Assembly: GCA_937872475.1 (NCBI GenBank)
Contig: CALMSY010000030.1
Span: 1 to 64,000, forward strand
Direction: 5' to 3'
Length of the DNA: 64,000 nucleotides
Source: 67-14 sp020438345
GTDB lineage: Bacteria; Actinomycetota; Thermoleophilia; Solirubrobacterales; 70-9
Shown: piece by piece, positions 7,975 to 16,926 of the stretch
Position numbering within the stretch: the stretch's first letter is position 1
How the letters are laid out: each line of letters opens with the position of its first letter
The notes under the pieces: model-generated
The model's input: only the letters and a program-made list of their open reading frames with translations
Databases searched by the model: none
Told to the model about the DNA's origin: nothing
Program-made: the position numbers and the translations under genes

Positions 7975-10451
7975 GTAAACGGCGCGTCCACGAAATTGCC
8001 AAGGAAGCCGGCGTCACGAGCAAGGAGCTGATTGCCGCACTTCAGGCTGCGGGAGTTGAAGTCAAGGCGGCAGCGTCGAATGTGGAAGATGCCGATGCAA
8101 AGAAGGTGCTGGCCAAACTGACCGGCAAGTCGTCCGCAGAAGCGAAACCGAAAGCGGCGGTGAAGTCGAAGGCAGGTACCAAGGCGGGGACAAAGACCGG
8201 GTCGGAACCGAAGGCGTCACCCAAGGCAGAGCCAAAGCCGAAGGCTTCACCCGAGGCCACGACAAAGCCGAAGGCCGCTCCGAAGTCCGGGTCCAAAGCG
8301 AAAGGCGCGCCGAAGGCTGAACCGAAAGCAAAAGCGGTTCCGAAAGTCGAACCCGGGAAAGAACCCGGCCAGAAGGCGCCGTCCAAACCCGCTGCTCCCA
8401 AAGCTGCGGCGTCCGCAGGCCAGGCTTCGAGCAAGCCGGTCCGGACGGGCAACACACCCGCAGCGGGTTCGGCTCCGCCGGCAGCCCCGTCATCTGGCAG
8501 CGGGCCGGCAGCGTCCGGTGGTGGAGCCGCCGCCGGCAAGAAGCGTCGGCGGGTAGTCATCGATTCCCAGGCCTCACGGCGCGAACAGGGCGGCGGGCCG
8601 CCCCAGCAGCGTCCACCCAGGCGTCGCGGCGGGCGCCGGCGGCGCCCCTTGCTTGAAGAGCCTCAACCCGTACAGGCGGATCCGGATGAGCCCCAGGCGA
8701 CCAAGGTTTCCTCCGGTGTCACCGTCCGAGACCTGGCGGAACTGCTCGGACTCAGCTCGGCCGAACTGATCAAGAAACTGATGACGATGGGGGAGATGGC
8801 GACTCTCACCCAGACCTTGACCGACGATTCGGTGAAGGCGATCGCCGATGAATACGACCGCAAGATCGAGATCGTATCCGCAGCAGAAGAAGAGGCTCCG
8901 GCACCCGAGTTCGAGGATTCAGAAGAGGAGCTCCTCAACCGCCCGCCAGTGGTGACCATCATGGGCCACGTCGACCACGGCAAGACCTCGCTGCTCGACG
9001 CTATCCGGGAGACCGAGGTAGCAGCGGGCGAAGCCGGCGGAATCACCCAGCACATCGGCGCGTATCAGGTCCATCACGGCGACAGCACGATCACCTTCCT
9101 CGACACCCCTGGCCACGAGGCATTCACGGCGATGCGCGCCCGTGGAGCCCAGGTGACAGATGTCGCGGTGATCGTCGTGGCTGCCGACGACGGGGTTATG
9201 CCCCAGACCCGTGAAGCGATCGACCACGCAAGGGCGGCTGATGTGCCGATCCTTATCGCGGTCAACAAGATCGACAAGGAAGGTGCCAATCCCGACAGGA
9301 TTCGCACCGATCTCGCCGCGGACGGCCTGAACCCCGAAGACTGGGGCGGGGACACGATCTACTGCAACGTCTCAGCGAAGACCCACGAAGGTCTCGACAA
9401 CCTGCTCGACATGATCCTGCTTATCACCGAGCTCGAGGAACTTGCCGCCAATCCCGACGCACCCGCTTCGGGATCGGTGATCGAATCGAAGCTCGATCCG
9501 GGCCGGGGGCCGGTTGTAAGTGTTCTGGTCAGCCGGGGCACTCTAAGGGTCGGAGATTCGGTAGTTGCCGGGGCCGTCTGGGGGAAGGTCCGCGCGATGC
9601 ACGACTACCTCGGAGCGAAGGTCGATGCTGCGACTCCGGGCATGCCGGTAGAAGTTCTCGGTTTCGACGGCGTCTGCGAGGCCGGCGAGTTTGTTCAGGC
9701 GGTTGAAAACGACCGCCGCGCCAGACAAATGGCTCAGGAGCGGCTCAACCGGCTCAAGGCTGAGACTATCGCCCGACGTTCGGCCCGCAAGGTAACCCTC
9801 GAGGAGATCTTCGCCCGGGCCCAGACGGGTGATCTCAAGGAGCTCAACATCGTGCTTAAGAGCGATGTTGCCGGTTCGCTGGAAGCTCTCCAGGATGAAA
9901 TCGCCAAGGTGCCGCAGGAACAGGTCGCGATCAACATCATTCGCGCCCAGACCGGCGGCATTTCAGAATCGGATGTGATGCTCGCATCGGCTTCCAACGC
10001 GATCATCATCGGGTTCAACGTCCGGCCGCTCGCTGACGCCCGGAAGGCGGCCCAGGCCGAAGGTGTCGATGTTCGCACCTACTCGGTGATTTACAAGATC
10101 ACGGAAGACCTGAGGGCGGCGATGGAGGGCATGCTCGACACGGTTGAGGTCGAGGACGCCGTCGGTGAAGCAGAAGTGAAGGAAGTCTTCAAGGCATCGA
10201 AGGTCGGCAGGATCGCCGGCTGCGTGGTGACCGAGGGCAAGGTCCAGAGGGAGGCATCCGTGCGTCTCGTGAGGGAGGGGACCGTAATCTGGACCGGGCA
10301 GCTGGATTCGCTGCGCCGGTTCAAGGATGCGGTTCAGACCGTCGAAGAGGGCCAGGATTGCGGCATCGTTCTGGACGGGTATGCCGACGTGAAGGTCGGA
10401 GACATGCTCGAGTTCTTCTCGACCCGGCAGGTCGAGCAGACCCTCGGTTAG
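7971..10451 (+). CDS. infB: Translation initiation factor IF-2
   Basis: 826 residues; GTG start overlapping the nusA stop by 4 bases. A small N-terminal IF2_N domain (VHEIAKEAGVTSKELIAAL) is followed by a basic Lys/Ala/Pro-rich linker (~55-235) and a second IF2_N-like unit. The GTPase domain has G1 GHVDHGKT at residues 331-338, DTPGHE and NKID. The C-terminal beta barrels follow. It brings initiator tRNA to the 30S subunit and promotes subunit joining. The linker is compositionally the opposite of NusA's acidic tail. A ylxR gene, often found between nusA and infB, is absent. Confidence 0.97.
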   Translation: MSKRRVHEIAKEAGVTSKELIAALQAAGVEVKAAASNVEDADAKKVLAKLTGKSSAEAKPKAAVKSKAGTKAGTKTGSEPKASPKAEPKPKASPEATTKPKAAPKSGSKAKGAPKAEPKAKAVPKVEPGKEPGQKAPSKPAAPKAAASAGQASSKPVRTGNTPAAGSAPPAAPSSGSGPAASGGGAAAGKKRRRVVIDSQASRREQGGGPPQQRPPRRRGGRRRRPLLEEPQPVQADPDEPQATKVSSGVTVRDLAELLGLSSAELIKKLMTMGEMATLTQTLTDDSVKAIADEYDRKIEIVSAAEEEAPAPEFEDSEEELLNRPPVVTIMGHVDHGKTSLLDAIRETEVAAGEAGGITQHIGAYQVHHGDSTITFLDTPGHEAFTAMRARGAQVTDVAVIVVAADDGVMPQTREAIDHARAADVPILIAVNKIDKEGANPDRIRTDLAADGLNPEDWGGDTIYCNVSAKTHEGLDNLLDMILLITELEELAANPDAPASGSVIESKLDPGRGPVVSVLVSRGTLRVGDSVVAGAVWGKVRAMHDYLGAKVDAATPGMPVEVLGFDGVCEAGEFVQAVENDRRARQMAQERLNRLKAETIARRSARKVTLEEIFARAQTGDLKELNIVLKSDVAGSLEALQDEIAKVPQEQVAINIIRAQTGGISESDVMLASASNAIIIGFNVRPLADARKAAQAEGVDVRTYSVIYKITEDLRAAMEGMLDTVEVEDAVGEAEVKEVFKASKVGRIAGCVVTEGKVQREASVRLVREGTVIWTGQLDSLRRFKDAVQTVEEGQDCGIVLDGYADVKVGDMLEFFSTRQVEQTLG

Positions 10452-10460
10452 GCGGCATCT

Positions 10461-10823
10461 GTGTCGAAGCCGAGGATGCGCAGAGTGAACGAAGTGCTAC
10501 GGCAGGTGATCAGCGATGCGATCACTTCCGATCTGAGCGATCCCCGGCTCGAAATGGCCACCGTGACTTCGGTGGACACAACGCCCGACCTGCGCTACGC
10601 CAAGGTCTATTTCACGGTTCTCGGTGACGACGAAGCCAAGGAAGACGCCCTGGCAGGCCTCAAGAGCGCCCACAGCCTGCTTCAGGGCCGGGTGGCCAGC
10701 GAAACCAGAATGAAGCACACACCGACCCTGACCTTTTCCTATGACGATTCGATTGAGTCCGGGATGCGAATCGACGCTCTCCTCGCCGAAGGCGAGGCAG
10801 AGAGCGGGATCGGGAACCAGTGA
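10461..10823 (+). CDS. rbfA: 30S ribosome-binding factor RbfA
   Basis: 120 residues with the KH-like RbfA fold signature: RVNEVLRQVISDAI, SDPRLEMATVTSV and YAKVYFTVLG. It acts in late 16S rRNA 5' end maturation. GTG start nine bases after infB; its TGA overlaps the GTG of the next gene. Confidence 0.95.
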   Translation: MSKPRMRRVNEVLRQVISDAITSDLSDPRLEMATVTSVDTTPDLRYAKVYFTVLGDDEAKEDALAGLKSAHSLLQGRVASETRMKHTPTLTFSYDDSIESGMRIDALLAEGEAESGIGNQ

Positions 10824-11836
10824 ACCCTGCCGCGGCAAGCAAACTCGTCGTCAAAGGGGGGCTTGACGAGATCGCCGAAGCTGTCCGGGAAAACCAGAAG
10901 TTCCTGCTGACGACGCATGAAGGCCCGGATGGCGATGCGCTCGGTTCCGTGCTCGGAATGCACCATCTGCTCGAAAGTCTCGGCAAGGATTCGGTGATGT
11001 TCCTTGCGGCGAAGGAATTCCCGCTACCGATCGAATACCGGCACCTTCCGCTGGAAGGAGTTTTTCACGAAGCTCCGGCTGACATCAGTGACCGGATAGT
11101 GATTTTTCTCGACTGCGGGAACATTGACCGGATGCCGGTCGACTTCCTTCGCGACGGCGGCAAGCTGGTGGTCAACATTGATCACCATCACGACAACACC
11201 GAGTTTGGTGACCTCAATTTTGTCGATGCCGGTGCCTCATGCACAGCTGAAATCATCTATGAGCTCGCAGTCCTGCTTGACGTCAAGGTGAGTCCGGCGA
11301 TGGCCCGGGCTCTCTACATCGGCATCGTTACCGATACGGGCAAGTTCATGTACGACGCGACCAAGGCGCGGACCCATCGTGTCGCCGCGGAACTGATCGA
11401 TGCCGGGGTTGACGTCGATGATGTGAACCGGCGGCTGTACGAAAGCGTTCCGATCGAGAAACTCCGTCTGCTCAGTCGCGCTCTCGACAAGCTTGAAATA
11501 CATTGCGCCGGCGCCCTGATCGTCACCTACATCGATGATGAGGATTACCGGGCAACGGAGGCCGGGGAAGAAATGACCGAAGGGATCATTGACAATCTCC
11601 GGGCGGTCGACCGGATTCGGGTCGCCGCAGTGATCCGCGACCAGGTGAGCCGCGGCCGGGCTGCCCGGAAGATCAGCCTGAGGGCCGGAGACGATCACAC
11701 CGATGTTTCCGTTCTGGCGAGAAAGTTCGGCGGCGGTGGCCATGTCCGTGCCGCGGGCTGTTCCACCGAGCTCGGCTTTGACGAGATCGTCGGCGAGCTC
11801 TGCGATGGCCTGGCAGCCCAGCCTCTTCCTTCCTGA
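10820..11836 (+). CDS. nrnA: DHH-family nanoRNase / pAp phosphatase (NrnA-like)
   Basis: 338 residues. The DHH phosphoesterase domain shows THEGPDGDALGS (~31-42), DCGN, and NIDHHHDN (~114-121), which together form a bimetal site. A DHHA1 domain with a GGGGH signature lies at ~294-298. The family degrades 2-5-nt RNAs and dephosphorylates 3'-phosphoadenosine phosphate. The GTG start overlaps rbfA. Location between rbfA and truB matches many Gram-positive genomes. Confidence 0.9.
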   Translation: MNPAAASKLVVKGGLDEIAEAVRENQKFLLTTHEGPDGDALGSVLGMHHLLESLGKDSVMFLAAKEFPLPIEYRHLPLEGVFHEAPADISDRIVIFLDCGNIDRMPVDFLRDGGKLVVNIDHHHDNTEFGDLNFVDAGASCTAEIIYELAVLLDVKVSPAMARALYIGIVTDTGKFMYDATKARTHRVAAELIDAGVDVDDVNRRLYESVPIEKLRLLSRALDKLEIHCAGALIVTYIDDEDYRATEAGEEMTEGIIDNLRAVDRIRVAAVIRDQVSRGRAARKISLRAGDDHTDVSVLARKFGGGGHVRAAGCSTELGFDEIVGELCDGLAAQPLPS

Positions 11837-11844
11837 CCTGTCCA

Positions 11845-12702
11845 GTGGCGGCCCTGGCTCCGGAACCTGAAACCGGGATTCTTCTGGTCGACAAGCCGGC
11901 CGGAATGACTTCACACGATGTGGTCGCCCGGATCCGCCGCGAGCGTGGAGGCAAAGTGGGACATGCCGGCACGCTCGATCCTTTCGCGACCGGACTTCTC
12001 ACGATTCTGCTTGGACGCGCGACCCGTCTCCAGCGGTACCTGCTGGACCTGCCGAAGACCTACCTGGCAACGGCCAGGCTCGGTTGGGTATCAACGACAG
12101 GTGATCCTGACGGTGAATTGACCAGAACCGGGAATCTGCCCGAAAAGCTGGAACTGCCGACCGGGCGGATCCGTCAGATGGTGCCGATGACTTCCGCCGT
12201 GAAAGTGAACGGCGAGAGGCTCTACAAGCGCGCGCATCGGGGCGAACAGAGCGAAGACAGGCCGGTCCGCGAAGTCGAGATCTATCGGGCCGGTCCTGTT
12301 GATTTGCCCTCTGGACCGCTTGAGGTCGGTCAGGAGGTCAGATTCGAGGTCGAAGTCAGTTCCGGAACCTATGTCCGGACGCTGGTCGAGGAACTGGATG
12401 ACGCTTACTGTTCCGCCCTGCGGCGGACGGCTGTGGGGCCCCTGGAGCTGGGGCAGGCAGAGCGGATTCTCACTCCACGGGAGGCGCTGTCATTCATGCC
12501 GGCGGTCGAACTGAATACGCAGCAGGTCAGGGCGGTGGGCCACGGGCAGAAACTCCCGGCAGAAGAGCTGGATCTGCCAGCGGACGTTCAGCCTGGTGCT
12601 CCGGGCAGTTTCAATCTCGTCCACGGGGATAACCTGATTGCCGTGGCCCGTCTTGAAGACCAGACCGTTCGCTCCGAAGTCGTCATGGAGATTCCCTCGT
12701 GA
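11845..12702 (+). CDS. truB: tRNA pseudouridine(55) synthase TruB
   Basis: 285 residues, GTG start. The catalytic motif GHAGTLDPFATG places the nucleophilic Asp at residue 45; VDKPAGMTSHD and the KTY and SSGTYVRTL motifs are also present. It makes pseudouridine 55 in the T-loop of tRNAs. It overlaps ribF by 4 bases. Confidence 0.96.
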   Translation: MAALAPEPETGILLVDKPAGMTSHDVVARIRRERGGKVGHAGTLDPFATGLLTILLGRATRLQRYLLDLPKTYLATARLGWVSTTGDPDGELTRTGNLPEKLELPTGRIRQMVPMTSAVKVNGERLYKRAHRGEQSEDRPVREVEIYRAGPVDLPSGPLEVGQEVRFEVEVSSGTYVRTLVEELDDAYCSALRRTAVGPLELGQAERILTPREALSFMPAVELNTQQVRAVGHGQKLPAEELDLPADVQPGAPGSFNLVHGDNLIAVARLEDQTVRSEVVMEIPS

Positions 12703-13583
12703 TTGAGGTCACGCCACTCGAAGATGCGGAATTTCGTTCACGCAGGATTGCGATCGGCACGTTCGATGGCGTGCATGTCGGACATCGCGCGGTGATCAAG
12801 GGTGCGGACACGGTGCTTACCTTCGAACCACATCCGCTCGAGGTTCTGCACCCGGTGGCGGCGCCGAAGCTGCTGATGCCTTTCGGGGTCAAGCGTGATG
12901 TGCTCGACGGTCTCGGTGTCAGGGAAATGATCATCATTCCCTTTGACGAGTCGTTCACGAAGATCACCGCGGAGCAATTCATCGAGGAGATCCTGATCGC
13001 CAGGCTCGGTGCCGCGGAGGTCTCGGTCGGAGACAATTTCCGCTTCGGCCAGAAAGCAAAGGGCACGCCGGAGATGCTGCGGGGCCGCAGTGAGTTCACA
13101 ACCAGGGTAGAGCCACTGGTCGAAGTGGACGGGGAGACGGTTTCCTCGACGAGGATCCGGGCCCTGATCGCCGCCGGTGAACTGGAGATGGCCCGGAGTT
13201 GCCTCGGGGTGCCATTCATGATTGAGGGGGAAGTGGTGGCCGGTGACCAGCGAGGCCGGGAGCTTGGTTTTCCGACTGCGAATATCGTGCCTGACGACCG
13301 CTTCGTGCACCCCGGTCACGGGGTCTATGCCGCATTCGCAAACGGTTTGCCCGCAGCAGTCAACATCGGTGTTCGGCCGACTTTCGACACTGGCCGTGGC
13401 GTTCTGATCGAGACCCACATCCTCGATGAGGAAGTCGATCTTTACGGCAAGGTCCTGCGAGTAGCCTTCGTTGAGCGTCTCCGGGGCGAGAAGAGATTCG
13501 ACTCCGTTGATGATCTGGTCGAGGAGATGAATCGCGACGTAGAGAAGACAAGGGCCGTCTGTGGTAGCTTCCATCGGCCGTGA
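12699..13583 (+). CDS. ribF: Bifunctional riboflavin kinase / FAD synthetase
   Basis: 294 residues. The N-terminal adenylyltransferase half contains GTFDGVHVGH (~residues 20-29) and VSSTRIR. The C-terminal kinase half contains GFPTANI. It converts riboflavin to FMN and FAD. Translationally coupled to truB; the truB-ribF-rpsO order is widely conserved. Confidence 0.95.
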   Translation: MIEVTPLEDAEFRSRRIAIGTFDGVHVGHRAVIKGADTVLTFEPHPLEVLHPVAAPKLLMPFGVKRDVLDGLGVREMIIIPFDESFTKITAEQFIEEILIARLGAAEVSVGDNFRFGQKAKGTPEMLRGRSEFTTRVEPLVEVDGETVSSTRIRALIAAGELEMARSCLGVPFMIEGEVVAGDQRGRELGFPTANIVPDDRFVHPGHGVYAAFANGLPAAVNIGVRPTFDTGRGVLIETHILDEEVDLYGKVLRVAFVERLRGEKRFDSVDDLVEEMNRDVEKTRAVCGSFHRP

Positions 13584-13606
13584 ACGGGTCCGCCCGTGAC
13601 CCGAAA
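13584..13606 (+). promoter_or_regulatory. Hairpin in the rpsO leader
   Basis: Arms CGGGTC (13585-13590) and GACCCG (13598-13603) with a 7-nt loop lie ~20 bases before the rpsO ATG. S15 represses its own mRNA through leader structures in several bacteria. A comparable role here is inferred from position only. Confidence 0.35.
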
Positions 13607-13624
13607 CCAAGGATTTTCTGAGAA

Positions 13625-13894
13625 ATGACACTGACCAAAGAGAACAAGGCCGAACTGATCACCAAGTACGGCAAGAGCGATGCTGACACCGGATCGACCG
13701 AGGTCCAGGTGGCTCTGCTCACCGAACGGATCAACGATCTGACCGGCCACCTGCGAGAGCACGGCAAGGATCACCACTCCCGCCGTGGTCTTCTGATGAT
13801 GGTCGGCAAGCGACGTCGCCTGCTGCGGTACCTCGAGCGGACCGACGTGGATCGCTACCGCGCTCTCGTCGCTGATCTCGGCCTCCGCCATTGA
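13625..13894 (+). CDS. rpsO: 30S ribosomal protein S15
   Basis: 89 residues, full length. Signatures DTGSTEVQVALLTERINDLT and HSRRGLLMMVGKRRRLLRYL are unmistakable. It binds the central domain of 16S rRNA early in 30S assembly. It ends in an overlap with the next gene (TTGA), so a peroxiredoxin separates it from pnp. Confidence 0.97.
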   Translation: MTLTKENKAELITKYGKSDADTGSTEVQVALLTERINDLTGHLREHGKDHHSRRGLLMMVGKRRRLLRYLERTDVDRYRALVADLGLRH

Positions 13895-14343
13895 TCGAAG
13901 TCGGAGCCAGGGCTCCGGATTTCAGGCTCGCTGACCACTCCGGTCAGGAAGTGACTCTGTCGGATTTTTCCGGCCGCAGGTTGCTGCTCGCTTTTTACCC
14001 CCTGGATTTCAGCCCGGTCTGCTCGGATCAGCTCACCCTGTACCGGCAGATTCAGCCACAGCTTGATTCCGCAGGGGTCACTCTGGTCGGGGTTAGTGTT
14101 GACTCCGCCTTCGCACATGCCGCATTCCGTAACCACCTCGATATCGAGATGCCGTTGCTTGCGGACTTCGAACCGAAGGGTGAGGTTGCCGAGGCATACG
14201 GCGCTTATCTGGGCGAGGCAGGCCACACAAACCGGTCGCTGGTCCTGATCGATCAGGACGGGGTGGTGGAGTGGGTCCACGAAACGGCAACCCCGCTCGA
14301 CATCCCCGGGCCGGAGCTGATCGTCGAAGCAATCCAGGCCTGA
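13891..14343 (+). CDS. Peroxiredoxin (AhpC/TSA family, 1-Cys type)
   Basis: 150 residues of thioredoxin fold. The peroxidatic Cys44 lies in PLDFSPVC, a variant of the usual PxxxTxxC with Ser replacing Thr. No second cysteine is present, so a 1-Cys mechanism or an external resolving thiol is expected. It would reduce peroxides. The TTG start overlaps the rpsO stop by 4 bases, implying coupled translation with a ribosomal protein. Closest to the BCP/AhpE group by eye. Confidence 0.88.
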   Translation: MIEVGARAPDFRLADHSGQEVTLSDFSGRRLLLAFYPLDFSPVCSDQLTLYRQIQPQLDSAGVTLVGVSVDSAFAHAAFRNHLDIEMPLLADFEPKGEVAEAYGAYLGEAGHTNRSLVLIDQDGVVEWVHETATPLDIPGPELIVEAIQA

Positions 14344-14359
14344 TTCGAAGAGTAGCCCG

Positions 14360-14425
14360 GGCCTGACCCGCGAATGATCCGGGCCGGGTCCGCGAATGAT
14401 CCCGGCCTGGCCCACTGAACTTTCG
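14360..14425 (+). repeat. Tandem 22-nt repeat, two good copies and a decayed third
   Basis: Units start at 14360, 14382 and 14404. The first two share CCGCGAATGATCC (14368-14380 and 14390-14402). The third keeps only GGCCTGGCCC and scattered positions. It lies in the 243-base gap before pnp. Function unknown. Confidence 0.6.
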
Positions 14426-14436
14426 GGTCCGCAACA

Positions 14437-14482
14437 CCAGGGTTGAAGTTTCGGCCAAATAGCGCTCCTTTCTTCACCCTGG
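14437..14482. repeat. Palindromic element, copy 1 of a dispersed family
   Basis: Arms CCAGGGTTGAAG (14437-14448) and CTTCACCCTGG (14472-14482) surround a core that includes CGGCCA and GCGCTC. A closely related element lies at 37714-37757. No T-tract follows, so it is not a simple intrinsic terminator. Confidence 0.6.
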
Positions 14483-14545
14483 ATGCCTGGGGCCCCTGGT
14501 TTCCCGCTATTTGCGGGCTGCAGGCACTCTTTGGAGCGGGGCCTG

Positions 14546-14557
14546 TACCCTTGTGGG
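14546..14557 (+). promoter_or_regulatory. Candidate pnp promoter element sharing a 12-mer with the RNase Y promoter
   Basis: TACCCTTGTGGG occurs here and identically at 31310-31321 before RNase Y. TACCCT would serve as the -10. The transcript would start near 14558, giving a leader of ~30-70 nt before pnp. Confidence 0.35.
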
Positions 14558-14586
14558 GATAAGGGAACGACAGTTCTAGAAGACAG

Positions 14587-16881
14587 ATGGCTGCCAACCG
14601 GGCAGCCGGAGGAAAAACAAATATTCCTATGAGCATTTTTGAGACGACGCGCGTTGAAGTGCGCGTCGGCGACGCCGACATCTCCTTTGAGACCGGCAAG
14701 ATCGCCAAGCAGGCCAGCGGTGCCGTCATCGTTCGTTGTGGTGACACCATGGTCCTCTCGACCGCCACAGTGGGCGGCCTTCGTGACGTGGACTTCCTGC
14801 CCCTGACCGTTGACATTGAAGAGCGCATGTATGCCGCGGGCAAGATTCCCGGCTCTTTCTTCCGTCGCGAGGCACGTGCCGGCGAGAAGGCCACACTGAC
14901 CGCCCGGATGATCGACCGTCCGATCCGTCCGCTCTTCCCCAAGGGCTGGCACTACGAGACCCAGCTGGTCACCATCCCGATGTCGGTCGACCACGAGCAC
15001 CCCTACGACATTCTCGCCATGAATGGCGCCTCGGCAGCCCTGGCGATCTCCGAAATCCCCGTGGCCAAGCATGTTGGCGCGGTTCGCGTTGGCAAGCTCG
15101 ACGGAGATTTCGTGGTCAACCCGCACGAGGAAGACCACCCGAACCTCGACCTTGACCTGATCGTCGCCGGTACTGATGAAGCCATCCTGATGGTTGAAGC
15201 CGGCGCCAACGGTGTCACCGAGGCCGAAGTTCTCGACGCACTCGATATCGCCCATGGTGAAATCAAGAAGATCACCGCGGCGATCGAGGAACTGCGCCAG
15301 AAGATCGGCAAGGAAAAGCTCGTGATCGAGTCTCCCGAGATCGACGAGAGTCTGCTCTCCGAGATCCGCGCCTCGCATGGTCAGGCTCTGGTTGACGCGA
15401 TTGCCACGACCGGCAAGCTCGAACGCTACGAAGCGATCGGCAAGGTCAAGGAAGACGTGGTCGAGCAGTACACCGGCAGCATCGCCGACGAGTTTGAATC
15501 GGCTGCCCGCGCTCTTGAAGTCGGCAAGGCATTCGACGCGATCGAGAAAGACACGATCCGCAAGGCGATCGCGGTCGACAAGAAGCGTCCTGATGGTCGC
15601 GCCCAGGACGAGATCCGCCCGATCGAATGCGAAGTTGACGTGTCCCCCCGCGTTCACGGCTCGGCGCTCTTCACCCGTGGTGAGACCCAGGTGCTCGGCA
15701 ACGTCACGCTCGGCACTACCCGCATGGATATGCGGGTCGACGGTCTCGGTCTGGAAACGACCAAGACCTTCTGGCACCACTACAACTTCCCGCCGTTCTC
15801 GGTGGGTGAGGCCGGCTTCATGCGCGGTCCGAAGCGCCGTGACATCGGTCATGGTGCTCTCGCCGAGCGCGCTCTGGCTCCCTCGGTTCCGGACCAGGAG
15901 GAATTCCCGTATGTAGTCCGGGCGGTATCCGAGACTCTGGAGTCAAACGGCTCGTCGTCGATGGGTTCGGTCTGTGCTTCCTCAATGGCCATGCAGGCCG
16001 CCGGAATCCCGGTGAGTTCACCGGTCGCCGGTGTCGCCATGGGCCTGATCAAAGAAGGCGACGACTACATCGTCCTGACCGACATCGCCGGTGTGGAAGA
16101 CCACCTCGGTGACATGGACTTCAAGGTCGCGGGTTCGAGGGACGGCATCAACGCCCTCCAGATGGACATCAAGATCACCGGAGTCACTTTCGAGATCCTG
16201 ACCGATGCTCTCGAGCAGGCCCGCAAGGGTCGGCTGTTCATTCTCGACAAGATGGCCGAGGCGATCGACGGAGCCCGCGAGCAGCTTTCACCTCATGCCC
16301 CGCGGATCGAATCGATCAAGATCGACCAGGAAAAGATCGGCGCGGTCATCGGCAAGGGTGGCGAAACGATCCGTGGTCTCTGCGAGGAGTTCGAGGCCGA
16401 GATCGACGTCGAAGATGACGGCACGATCCGGATTTACGCGCCGACCGGGACCCAGGTCGAGGAGGCGGTCGCCCGCATCCAGTCGATGACCAAGGAAGCC
16501 GAAGTCGGGGACCGCTACACCGCGGCCAAGGTCGTGAAGACCACCACCTTCGGTGCTTTCGTCGAACTGACCAAGGGCACCGACGGACTGCTCCACATCT
16601 CGAACGTCAAGCCCGGTGGTCGGGTCGAGACAGTCGAAGAGGTGCTCGAACAGGGCCAGGAGATCGACGTGACCGTGGCCGAAGTGGACCGCGAGCGAGG
16701 CCGTATAGGCCTGCGCATGACCGACGATCCGGCAATCGCGGGCAAGAGCCCCGAGGAGATCGCGGCACTCGCTTCCAGTGGCGGTGGTGGCGGACGCGGC
16801 GGCCGTGAAGGCGGCGGCCGGGGCGGCGACCGTGAAGGTGGACGCCGCCGCCGCGACCGTGGCGACCGGGACCGTCGCTAG
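14587..16881 (+). CDS. pnp: Polyribonucleotide nucleotidyltransferase (PNPase)
   Basis: 764 residues. Two RNase PH domains (~residues 15-235 and ~330-560) with the catalytic second core (TRGETQVL, GSSSMGSVCASSMA). A KH domain (~577-640: IGAVIGKGGETIRGLCEEF) and an S1 domain (~638-706) follow. The C-terminal ~30 residues are Gly/Arg-rich (RGG-like), a likely RNA-binding tail. It degrades RNA 3'-5' phosphorolytically. Start is uncertain: ATG 14587, or the in-frame ATG at 14629, which better matches family N-termini (MSIFETTRVEV) and lies 15 bases after GGAGGA. Confidence 0.97.
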   Translation: MAANRAAGGKTNIPMSIFETTRVEVRVGDADISFETGKIAKQASGAVIVRCGDTMVLSTATVGGLRDVDFLPLTVDIEERMYAAGKIPGSFFRREARAGEKATLTARMIDRPIRPLFPKGWHYETQLVTIPMSVDHEHPYDILAMNGASAALAISEIPVAKHVGAVRVGKLDGDFVVNPHEEDHPNLDLDLIVAGTDEAILMVEAGANGVTEAEVLDALDIAHGEIKKITAAIEELRQKIGKEKLVIESPEIDESLLSEIRASHGQALVDAIATTGKLERYEAIGKVKEDVVEQYTGSIADEFESAARALEVGKAFDAIEKDTIRKAIAVDKKRPDGRAQDEIRPIECEVDVSPRVHGSALFTRGETQVLGNVTLGTTRMDMRVDGLGLETTKTFWHHYNFPPFSVGEAGFMRGPKRRDIGHGALAERALAPSVPDQEEFPYVVRAVSETLESNGSSSMGSVCASSMAMQAAGIPVSSPVAGVAMGLIKEGDDYIVLTDIAGVEDHLGDMDFKVAGSRDGINALQMDIKITGVTFEILTDALEQARKGRLFILDKMAEAIDGAREQLSPHAPRIESIKIDQEKIGAVIGKGGETIRGLCEEFEAEIDVEDDGTIRIYAPTGTQVEEAVARIQSMTKEAEVGDRYTAAKVVKTTTFGAFVELTKGTDGLLHISNVKPGGRVETVEEVLEQGQEIDVTVAEVDRERGRIGLRMTDDPAIAGKSPEEIAALASSGGGGGRGGREGGGRGGDREGGRRRRDRGDRDRR

Positions 16882-16926
16882 GTCGTTGCGTCGAGTCACA
16901 AGGTTCCGCCGCGAGGCCACGCATAG

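Noticed and set aside
13855..15852. Long minus-strand open frame opposite the peroxiredoxin gene and pnp
   Set aside because: No recognisable domain, wrong composition, and fully covered by well-supported plus-strand genes; long antisense frames are common at this GC content.
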